A stretch of DNA of 12,594 nt from Polynucleobacter meluiroseus (GTDB taxonomy: Bacteria; Verrucomicrobiota; Verrucomicrobiia; Opitutales; UBA953). The notes under the pieces were generated by a model, which made no database searches, was not told the DNA's origin, and saw only the letters and a list, made by a program, of their open reading frames with translations. Where the stretch lies: positions 1 to 12,594 of the forward strand of contig CALPIW020000020.1 of assembly GCA_943323725.2 (NCBI GenBank), read 5' to 3'. Position 1 is the stretch's first letter. Each line of letters starts with the position of its first letter. The position numbers were made by a program, and so were the translations under genes. Below are positions 5,400 through 12,025 of this stretch, piece by piece.

Positions 5400-7118
5400 A
5401 TGAGCCTAATGGAAAAACTGCTCGCCGAATCGAATTTCGGCGCGCTCAAGCAACACTCCGTGATCACCGCCACGGTCACCGAAATCCGCGAAGACAAGTT
5501 CGTCGTCGTGGACATCAGCGGCAAATCCGAAGGATTCATCCCCCAGTCCGAATTCCCGGACATGGCCGAGATCCAGGTCGGCATGCAGCTCGAGGTCTAC
5601 CTCGAGAAGCTTGAGAACAAGGACGGCACCCCGACCGTCTCCTACGATCGCGCCCAGCAGATCCGCAAGTGGGAGAGCATCGAAGCCAATTGCCAGGAAG
5701 GCTCCATCGTCCAGGGCCGCGTCAAGTCCATCGTCAAGGGAGGCCTCATCGTCTCCGTCGGCGTCGACGCGTTCATGCCTTCCTCCCAGATCGACGTCAA
5801 CCCGCCCAAGAACCTCGAACAGTTCGTGGGCCAGACCTTCGACTTCAAGATCATCAAGATCAACAAGGAGAAGAAGAACCTCGTCGTCTCCCGTCGCGAA
5901 CTCATCGAAGAACAGCGCGGCGAAAGCCGTCGCAAGCTCCTCGAGGAGGTCAAGCCCGGCGTCGTCCGTCGTGGCGTCGTCAAGAACATCACCGACTACG
6001 GCGCGTTCGTGGACCTCGACGGTCTCGACGGCCTGCTGCACGTGACCGACATGTCCTGGGGCCGCATCGGCCACCCGAGCGAAGTCGTCAAGGTCGGCGA
6101 AGAAATCACCGTCATGGTCGTCGAAGTCGACCGCGAGCGCGAACGCGTCTCCCTCGGCCTCAAGCAGACCCAGCCTAACCCCTGGGAAGGCATCGAGAAG
6201 CGCTACCCCGTCGGCCAGAAGGTCCACGGCAAGGTCGTCAACCTCGTCGCCTACGGTGCGTTCATCGAGATCGAAGGCGGCGTCGAAGGCCTCGTCCACG
6301 TCTCCGAACTCTCCTGGACCAAGCGCGTCCAGAAGCCGTCGGACATCCTCAAGGTCGGCCAGGAAGTCGACGCGGTCATCCTCAACTTCAACAAGGAAGA
6401 GCAGAAGATCTCGCTCGGCATCCGCCAGCTGGAAACCAATCCGTGGGAGAAGGTCCGCCACAACTACCCGGTGGGCGCCCGCGTCCGCGGCAAGGTGCGC
6501 AACCTCACCAACTACGGCGCGTTCGTCGAGCTGGAAGACGGCATCGACGGCATGGTGCACGTGTCCGACATGAGCTGGACCCGCCGCATCAACAACCCGG
6601 CCGAAGTCATGAAGAAGGGCGACGACGTGGAAGCCATCGTGCTCGACGTCGACGTCGACCAGCAGCGCATCTCCCTGGGCGTCAAGCAGACCCAGACCGA
6701 TCCGTGGTCCGAAATCGACCGCAAGTACCGCATCGGCGACCTCGTCAACGGCAAGGTCTCCAAGATCGCGAACTTCGGCGCCTTCATCGAGCTCTCCGAC
6801 GAGATCGACGGCCTCGTGCACGTCTCCCAGCTCGCCGAACAGCGCGTGGAGAACGTCAAGGACGTCGTCAAGGTCGGCCAGGACGTCACCGCCCGCGTCA
6901 TCAAGATCGACAAGGAAGACCGTCGCATCGGTCTCTCGATCAAGGCCGCGAACTACGACGCCGAGCGCCTGCAGGCCGAAATCACCAGCTACGACCGCAT
7001 CAAGGGCCCGTCGACCGGCGGCGCCCCGGCCCCCTCGGCCGGCGGTTCGTCCTCCTCGTCGTCGGGCAGCGGAGACTTCAACAGTCTCGGCGACCTCCTC
7101 GACAAGGCCGGCAACTAA
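5400..7118 (+). CDS. rpsA: 30S ribosomal protein S1 (bS1), six S1 domains
   Basis: S1 binds mRNA on the 30S subunit and promotes initiation on structured or weak-leader messages. The product is 572 residues and contains six S1 (OB-fold) repeats at about 17-85, 100-166, 185-255, 270-342, 357-429 and 444-515, the same number as in E. coli. Repeats 3-6 are the most alike, each with a core of the type NxxxYGAFVxLxxGxxGLVHVSxMSW. A serine-rich linker (about 549-557) leads to the tail DFNSLGDLLDKAGN. I chose the ATG at 5400 (MSLMEKLLAESNFG). In-frame GTG at 5307 would add 31 polar residues outside the family pattern; ATG at 5409 is also possible. No Shine-Dalgarno motif is present. A strong terminator follows the stop. 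The gene sits 183 bases after the amidase and probably has its own promoter. Confidence 0.97.
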   Translation: MSLMEKLLAESNFGALKQHSVITATVTEIREDKFVVVDISGKSEGFIPQSEFPDMAEIQVGMQLEVYLEKLENKDGTPTVSYDRAQQIRKWESIEANCQEGSIVQGRVKSIVKGGLIVSVGVDAFMPSSQIDVNPPKNLEQFVGQTFDFKIIKINKEKKNLVVSRRELIEEQRGESRRKLLEEVKPGVVRRGVVKNITDYGAFVDLDGLDGLLHVTDMSWGRIGHPSEVVKVGEEITVMVVEVDRERERVSLGLKQTQPNPWEGIEKRYPVGQKVHGKVVNLVAYGAFIEIEGGVEGLVHVSELSWTKRVQKPSDILKVGQEVDAVILNFNKEEQKISLGIRQLETNPWEKVRHNYPVGARVRGKVRNLTNYGAFVELEDGIDGMVHVSDMSWTRRINNPAEVMKKGDDVEAIVLDVDVDQQRISLGVKQTQTDPWSEIDRKYRIGDLVNGKVSKIANFGAFIELSDEIDGLVHVSQLAEQRVENVKDVVKVGQDVTARVIKIDKEDRRIGLSIKAANYDAERLQAEITSYDRIKGPSTGGAPAPSAGGSSSSSSGSGDFNSLGDLLDKAGN

Positions 7119-7142
7119 GCCTCGTCCGCCAGGACCCAGAAC

Positions 7143-7170
7143 AGACCCCGGGCAACCGGGGTCTTTTTTT
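7143..7170 (+). terminator. Intrinsic terminator of rpsA
   Basis: GACCCCGG pairs with CCGGGGTC around the GNRA-type loop GCAA, with an additional flanking A-T pair, and is followed by seven T residues. It lies 25 bases after the rpsA stop. This is a textbook Rho-independent terminator and separates rpsA from the cardiolipin synthase gene. Confidence 0.94.
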
Positions 7171-7205
7171 GTGCCCATGGGCCGGGGAGCGGCTACCTTC
7201 GGGGC

Positions 7206-8651
7206 ATGGTCCCGTTCAAAGGATACGGCCGGCTGACCCGCAGCACGACGCTCGCGCTGGCGGCCGCGGCCGTCGTCCTCGGGGCGGAGGCCGCGGGACT
7301 CGTCCCGCCGGACCTCACGTTGGCCATCGCCGTCGGGTGCAAGGTCTACGTGCTGCTGCGCGTGCTGCGCGCCCGTATCTCGCCGGCCTACCTCCTCCTC
7401 TGGGGCCCGCTCGCCTGGTTCTTCCCCGTACCCACGGCCTTGGTGCTCTTCGTCTTCGGCGGGCGCAAGCACGTCGCCCTCGCCGCCGCCAAGAAGGAGG
7501 TCAACCGCGTGGCCTGGCGCCTGTGCGACTCGCCCGACTTCGGGGGCAACCGCTGCCACCTGCTCGGCGACCGGCATGGCCGCGACACGCTCGAAGCCCT
7601 GCGCACGCAGATCCGCGGAGCGAAACGCCGCATCAGCATCGCGACCTACATCCTGAGCGACGACGCCGTCGGCCGCGAACTGATCCGGCTGCTGGCCGAA
7701 CGCGCGCGGGCGGGCGTCGAGGTGCGGCTCCTCGTGGACGCCATCGGCAGCTTCGGCATCCCGCTCCGCCTCTGCCGCCCGCTGCGCCGGGCCGGCGGCG
7801 AGATCGCGCGCTTCAACCCTGCCCTCCCCATGCGCGGCAAAGGTTCGGCCAACTGGCGCAACCACCGGAAGATCGCCGTCTTCGACGGCCGGGCGGCCAT
7901 CATCGGCGGTCAGAACCTCGGCCTGCGCTACATGGGCGAGACGCCCTCCAACCGCCGCTACCGCGACTGTTCGTTCCTCATCGAAGGCCCGACCGCCGCG
8001 GCCCTCGAAAGCGTCTTCATCGCCGACTGGTGCCAGGCCACCGACGAGAACCCGATGAAGTTCGCCCCGGCGCTGCGCGAACGTTCACCGCATATCGGCC
8101 AGGCGCGCGTAGAGGTCATCGCCTCAGGACCCGACTGCGAGGAGGACCCGCTCTGGGACGCCTACGTGAAGCTGTTCTCCGAGTGCCGGGAATCGATCAC
8201 GGTCGTCACGCCGTATTTCATCCCGGACCAGACCTTGTTCACCTTGCTGGCGACCGCGGCCCGGGCCGGCCGCCACGTGAAGATCATGGTCCCGCGACGC
8301 TCCGACCACCGGCTCCTCGATTTCGCGCGCCGCTGGTACCTGCGCCAACTCAAGGAGGCCGGCGCCGAAATCCTGTTCTTCAAGCCCGACGTCCTGCACG
8401 CCAAGCTCGTGCTGGTCGACGGCGAGCATCTCGTGATCGGCTCGGCCAACCTCGACATGCGCTCGCTGTTCCTCAACTACGAGGTCGGCGCGGTCGTACG
8501 CGACCCGGCGATGGTCGCGGAGGTAAGCACGCTGATCGCCGGCTGGGAAAAGGAGTCGACGCGCTACACCGAAGACCTCTACCGACGCAGCCGGACGTGG
8601 CTCGGCCGGGCCGTCGAGAATATCTCGCACGTGATCGCGCCGCTGCTCTGA
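7206..8651 (+). CDS. Cardiolipin synthase, phospholipase D family
   Basis: This membrane enzyme is predicted to join two phosphatidylglycerol molecules into cardiolipin and glycerol. It has 481 residues. Hydrophobic segments lie at about 13-33, 38-52 and 62-85, forming the N-terminal membrane anchor. Two PLD catalytic motifs follow: His220-x-Lys222-x4-Asp227 in NHRKIAVFDG, then GGQN; and His398-x-Lys400-x4-Asp405 in LHAKLVLVDG, then IGSANLDMRS. Both are intact, and the length fits the ClsA type. The ATG at 7206 is 36 bases past the rpsA terminator, has no Shine-Dalgarno motif and has TACCTT six bases upstream. The TGA is directly abutted by the metX stop on the other strand, with no spacer. 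A different PLD-type phosphatidyltransferase remains possible, but the SANLDMRS signature favours Cls. Confidence 0.92.
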   Translation: MVPFKGYGRLTRSTTLALAAAAVVLGAEAAGLVPPDLTLAIAVGCKVYVLLRVLRARISPAYLLLWGPLAWFFPVPTALVLFVFGGRKHVALAAAKKEVNRVAWRLCDSPDFGGNRCHLLGDRHGRDTLEALRTQIRGAKRRISIATYILSDDAVGRELIRLLAERARAGVEVRLLVDAIGSFGIPLRLCRPLRRAGGEIARFNPALPMRGKGSANWRNHRKIAVFDGRAAIIGGQNLGLRYMGETPSNRRYRDCSFLIEGPTAAALESVFIADWCQATDENPMKFAPALRERSPHIGQARVEVIASGPDCEEDPLWDAYVKLFSECRESITVVTPYFIPDQTLFTLLATAARAGRHVKIMVPRRSDHRLLDFARRWYLRQLKEAGAEILFFKPDVLHAKLVLVDGEHLVIGSANLDMRSLFLNYEVGAVVRDPAMVAEVSTLIAGWEKESTRYTEDLYRRSRTWLGRAVENISHVIAPLL

Positions 8652-9776
8652 TCAGCCCAAGAAGGCGTGCAGGCGGACCGCCAGCCCGGTATCGGGCAGC
8701 AGGAAACCGTCGTGTCCCGCGTCCGTCACCACTTCATGGTAGGCGGCATTGACGCCGACCGCGGTGGCGGCGGCCAGGAGCATGCGCAGCTCGCTGGTGG
8801 GATAGAGCCAGTCGCTCGAGAAACCGATGGCGAGCACCTCCGGGCTGTCCGGGGCGAAGAGCTTGCCGGCGGCGGCGCGCGCGGTCAGGTCGAAGCGGTC
8901 CACGGCGCGGGTGATGCGCAGCCAGCTGTTGGCGTCGAAGCGACGGACGAAGGACGCCCCTTGGTGCTCCAGGTAGCTTTCGACCTGCCAGTGCACGGGG
9001 TCGCCCGAGGCGGCGCCGGGGACCTTGGCGCGGCCGAACTTCTGCTCGAACGAGGCGGGCGAAAGATAGCTGATGTGCGCGAGCATGCGGCCCACGGCCA
9101 GGCCCGAGTCGGGTCCTTCGCCGGGGGCGTAATGTCCGCCGCGGAAATGGGGGTCGCGCTCCACGCAGGCGCGCGAGACCGCGTTGAGGGCGATCGCCAT
9201 CGGCGACTGGCTCAGGCCGGCGGCGAGCACGGCGATGCGGCCGACCTCCGCGGGATAATCGGCGCACCAGAGGAGGGCCTGCATCCCGCCCATGGAGCCG
9301 CCGACGACGGCATGGAGGCGGGGGATGCCCAGATGGCGGACCACGAGGCGCTGGGCCCGGACGATGTCACCCAGGGTGATCTCCGGGAAGAAGCCGCCGT
9401 ACGGGCGACCCGTGCGGGGGTCGGTCGAGAGCGGGCCGGTCGAGCCTTGGCAGCCGCCGATGCAGTTCACCCCGATGACGAAGAAGCGGTCGGTGTCGAT
9501 GGCCTTGCCGGGACCGACGAAGCAATCCCACCAACCCGGCTTACGGTCGGCGGCGGCGTAGCGGCCGGCGACGTGATGGTCGCCGCTCAGGGCGTGCGGG
9601 ACGAGGATCGCGTTCGACTTGTCCGGCAGCAGCGTACCGTAGGTCTCATAGCGCAAGGTCAGGCCGGGCAGTTCGCCGCCGAGCTCCAACGGGAAAGGAT
9701 CCGTGGACACGAAATCCTGCCAGGCGACCGGGCAGAGTTCGCGGAGAGGGGTCGGTTGGGCCGGACAGTCGGACAT
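8652..9776 (-). CDS. metX: Homoserine O-acetyltransferase (MetX-type alpha/beta hydrolase)
   Basis: This enzyme activates homoserine by transferring an acyl group from acyl-CoA, the first committed step to methionine; it is cytosolic. The product is 374 residues, normal for MetX. The alpha/beta hydrolase nucleophile is Ser161 in VVGGSMGGMQ. The remaining triad members are probably Asp322 (FSSDWLYP) and His355 (DAGHDGF). The oxyanion-region motif NCIGGCQGSTGP and the early motif HALSGDHHVAG are characteristic. The acyl donor (acetyl- or succinyl-CoA) cannot be settled from sequence by eye, because some MetX-fold enzymes use succinyl-CoA. The ATG at 9776 diverges from the Fur-family gene across 88 bases that contain an interrupted inverted repeat. 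No other methionine gene, such as metW or metY, is in the window. Confidence 0.92.
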   Translation of the reverse strand: MSDCPAQPTPLRELCPVAWQDFVSTDPFPLELGGELPGLTLRYETYGTLLPDKSNAILVPHALSGDHHVAGRYAAADRKPGWWDCFVGPGKAIDTDRFFVIGVNCIGGCQGSTGPLSTDPRTGRPYGGFFPEITLGDIVRAQRLVVRHLGIPRLHAVVGGSMGGMQALLWCADYPAEVGRIAVLAAGLSQSPMAIALNAVSRACVERDPHFRGGHYAPGEGPDSGLAVGRMLAHISYLSPASFEQKFGRAKVPGAASGDPVHWQVESYLEHQGASFVRRFDANSWLRITRAVDRFDLTARAAAGKLFAPDSPEVLAIGFSSDWLYPTSELRMLLAAATAVGVNAAYHEVVTDAGHDGFLLPDTGLAVRLHAFLG

Positions 9777-9807
9777 GGACGTATCCAGCCAAGCCAGACC
9801 CGGGCGG

Positions 9808-9835
9808 GAGGCAAGTGGCCATTCGTTGTTGCCTC
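9808..9835. promoter_or_regulatory. Interrupted inverted repeat GAGGCAA-N14-TTGCCTC in the metX/fur spacer
   Basis: Two perfect 7-base arms are separated by 14 bases, so the arm centres are 21 bp apart, two helical turns. The element sits 31 bases from the metX ATG and 29 bases from the ATG of the Fur-family gene. It could be an operator for the Fur-family regulator or another dimeric factor, or a hairpin in either leader. It does not resemble the AT-rich E. coli Fur box. Confidence 0.45.
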
Positions 9836-9864
9836 GTCATAAACCTGCCCAAACCTTGGAAGCC

Positions 9865-10341
9865 ATGTCCCCCGGCCACCGCCACGACGAAGATTGCTGC
9901 GGGGCGGGCTCCGGCGACCGCGTCGAGACCGCTCTCCTGCGGATGAAGGAGAAGGCCATGCGGATCACCTCACCCCGCCTCACGATGCTGCGGATCCTCG
10001 CGGCCGCGAAGCACCCGCTCAGCGCCGAGCAGATCCACGAAGCCGCGGGCGACGACAAACTCGACCTCGTGACGGTCTACCGCAGCCTCGTCGCCATGGA
10101 CGACGCCGGCATCGTCCAACGCCACCCCCTCGAGCGGGGTCGCAGCCTCTACGCCCTGGTCACCCCCGGACACCATCACCATCACGTCATCTGCCGCCGC
10201 TGCGGACGCATCGAACGCCTGCCCGGCTGCGATTCGTCGCGCCTCGAAGCGGCCGCCAAGGCCAAGGGCTTCGGCGAGCTGACGCACGTGATGGAAGTCT
10301 ACGGCATCTGCCCCGCCTGCGCCGCCTCTTCCCATGCCTGA
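9865..10341 (+). CDS. Fur-family metal-responsive transcriptional regulator
   Basis: This is a DNA-binding metalloregulator of the Fur/Zur/PerR superfamily, 158 residues. The winged-helix domain spans about 20-100, with the recognition helix in DLVTVYRSLVAM (67-78). The dimerisation domain has a run of five histidines (103-107) in TPGHHHHHVICRRCGRIE. The structural zinc site is two CxxC pairs, Cys110/Cys113 and Cys149/Cys152 (YGICPAC). The N-terminus carries an unusual His/Cys-rich start, MSPGHRHDEDCCGAG. Ala97 seems to occupy the place where Fur and PerR usually have an acidic metal ligand, so I cannot say which metal or peroxide it senses. The ATG at 9865 gives normal family length; the frame is open further upstream but would run into the spacer. 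The last 8 bases overlap the start of the next gene, so the two are likely translated together. Confidence 0.93.
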   Translation: MSPGHRHDEDCCGAGSGDRVETALLRMKEKAMRITSPRLTMLRILAAAKHPLSAEQIHEAAGDDKLDLVTVYRSLVAMDDAGIVQRHPLERGRSLYALVTPGHHHHHVICRRCGRIERLPGCDSSRLEAAAKAKGFGELTHVMEVYGICPACAASSHA

Positions 10342-12025
10342 TTTCCCCCGCACCGCCTTCCTCCTCGGAGCCGGCCTCGGCACGCGTCTGCGTCCGCTCA
10401 CCGAAAACTGCCCGAAGCCGCTGCTCCCGATCGCCGGCCGTCCGATGGTCCTGCAGGCGATGGAGAAGCTCCGCGCCGCCGGTACGCGCCGCTTCCTCAT
10501 CAACACGCATCATTGCCCCGAAGCCTGGACGCTCGCCTTCCCGGAAGGCCGTTTCGGCGAAGCCGAAGTGAAGCTCGTCCATGAACCCGTCCTCCTCGAG
10601 ACCGGCGGCGGCCTGGCCAACATCGCCGGCCTGCTCGGACCGGACGACCAGGACCTCGTCGTCTGGAACGGCGACATCCTCTCCGGTTGCGACATCACGG
10701 CGGCCGTCGCGCATCACCGCGCCAACGGCGGCGAAGCCACGCTGGTCGTCCGCGAAGCCGGCCCGAACCGCAACGTCCGCGTCACCGACGAAGGCGCCGT
10801 GACCGACCTGCGCGACCGCCTCGGCCAGCAGGATCCCGCTTACCAATACACCGGCATCTGCGTCGTCACGAAGGCCTTCGCCCAGGGCGTGCCCGCGACG
10901 ATCGAATCGCTCGTCGAACATTTCCTCCGCCGCACGCAGGCCCAGCCCGGCAGCATCCAAGGCTTCCTCGACGGTTCCGCCACGTGGCATGACCTCGGCA
11001 CCATCGAGGAATATCAGGCCGTGAAGGCCCTGCAGGAAAAGCCCGTCCGCGGCGCCATCGCGCCGGCCGACGCGGCCCGGGCGCACGGCTACGAACTCGC
11101 CGCCGGCGGCGAAGTCCTCAAGGGCGGCTCCGGCCGCAAGTTCCATCGCTTGCGCAAGCCGAGCGGCGAGACCGCGGTGCTCTGCGTCTACGACGATTCC
11201 CGTCCCGAGAACCGACTCTACGGCGACATCGCCGGCGTGCTGCGTGACCAGATCGGCGTGCAGGTCCCGCAGGTGCTCGCGGCGGACAAGGACGCGGGCG
11301 TGCTCGTGCTCGAAGACCTCGGCGACACCGACCTCTGGTCGCTCGCTCAGGCCGCCGAGTTCCCCTGGGCGCCGGTCGCATCCGCGCTCGAACAGGTCGC
11401 CGGCATCCATCGCCACGGCGTCGACGCCTTCGCCGCCGCGGGCGTGCCGCTCATGGAGGCTTTCGGTCCGAACCTCTACCAGTGGGAACGCCAGTACTTC
11501 CAGGACAACGCGCTCGGCGGCCGCAAGCCCGACCGCGCCGTGACCGACGAGATGGCCTCGCTCGCCAAGGAGCTCATGGGCCAGCCCGTCGTCACGATCC
11601 ACCGCGACTTCCAGTCGCAGAACATCATGGTGCGCGACGGCACCGCCTGGCTCGTCGACCTCCAGGGCCTGCGGCATGGCTGCATGTTCTACGACTACGC
11701 CGCGCTCGCTTTCGACCCTTACCTCACGCGCACCGACATGGACCTCTGGCGCATCGAGATCGAGGACCACGCGCGCGAAGTCTCCGGCTGGAAAGGTTCC
11801 AGCGACGAGTTCTCGCACCTCTTCCACGTCGCCGCGACGCAGCGCCTCCTGCAGGCCTGCGGCGCCTACGGTTTCCTCGGCCACAAGAAGGGCCGCCCGG
11901 AATACCTCGCGCACCTGCCGCAAGGCCTGCGCAACCTGACGATCGCCGCCTCCCTCTGCGGGAAGCGACGCATCGCCAGGCTGGCGGAAGAACTCGCGGG
12001 CGCCCCGACGAAGGTCAGCCGTTGA
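10334..12025 (+). CDS. Bifunctional MurU-like nucleotidyltransferase / AmgK-like sugar kinase fusion
   Basis: This 563-residue protein joins two enzymes. Residues about 6-235 are a sugar-1-phosphate nucleotidyltransferase: GAGLGTRLRPLTENCPKPLL (12-31), the MurU-like LLETGGGLANI (87-97), the metal-binding Asp114 in WNGDIL and Asp220 in WHDLGT. Residues about 250-555 are a COG3178/APH-fold phosphotransferase: GGSGRKFHRL (264-273), VPQVLAADKDAGVLVLEDLGD (311-331), the catalytic loop HRDFQSQN (423-430) and the metal-binding Asp442 in VDLQG. In Pseudomonas the separate proteins AmgK and MurU convert MurNAc to MurNAc-1-phosphate and then UDP-MurNAc during peptidoglycan recycling. This fusion could perform both steps. 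Alternatives are another NDP-sugar, or a LicC-LicA-like choline pathway. The start overlaps the Fur-family gene by 8 bases, and the end overlaps convergent glyQS by 11 bases. Confidence 0.85.
   Translation: MPDFPRTAFLLGAGLGTRLRPLTENCPKPLLPIAGRPMVLQAMEKLRAAGTRRFLINTHHCPEAWTLAFPEGRFGEAEVKLVHEPVLLETGGGLANIAGLLGPDDQDLVVWNGDILSGCDITAAVAHHRANGGEATLVVREAGPNRNVRVTDEGAVTDLRDRLGQQDPAYQYTGICVVTKAFAQGVPATIESLVEHFLRRTQAQPGSIQGFLDGSATWHDLGTIEEYQAVKALQEKPVRGAIAPADAARAHGYELAAGGEVLKGGSGRKFHRLRKPSGETAVLCVYDDSRPENRLYGDIAGVLRDQIGVQVPQVLAADKDAGVLVLEDLGDTDLWSLAQAAEFPWAPVASALEQVAGIHRHGVDAFAAAGVPLMEAFGPNLYQWERQYFQDNALGGRKPDRAVTDEMASLAKELMGQPVVTIHRDFQSQNIMVRDGTAWLVDLQGLRHGCMFYDYAALAFDPYLTRTDMDLWRIEIEDHAREVSGWKGSSDEFSHLFHVAATQRLLQACGAYGFLGHKKGRPEYLAHLPQGLRNLTIAASLCGKRRIARLAEELAGAPTKVSR

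Noticed and set aside
6000..6960. Repeated DNA within rpsA as a repeat element
   Set aside because: The periodic similarity is explained by tandem S1 protein domains.
5406..7865. 819-codon minus-strand open frame opposite rpsA and cls
   Set aside because: Its Asp/Val/Leu-rich periodic sequence mirrors the S1 repeats on the other strand and spans the rpsA terminator; no domain is recognisable.
6443..8752. 769-codon plus-strand frame overlapping rpsA, cls and metX
   Set aside because: Arg/Pro/Gly-rich frame-shift shadow running through a terminator and three real genes.
9777..9835. SAM-II or similar riboswitch in the metX leader
   Set aside because: A stem and a possible pseudoknot can be drawn, but the conserved GCTAAA-type segment just before the start codon is absent and the loop does not match what I know of the SAM-II consensus.
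10187..11923. 578-codon minus-strand frame opposite the Fur-family and fusion genes
   Set aside because: Antisense shadow with Val/Glu/Ala/Arg-rich low-complexity composition and no motif.
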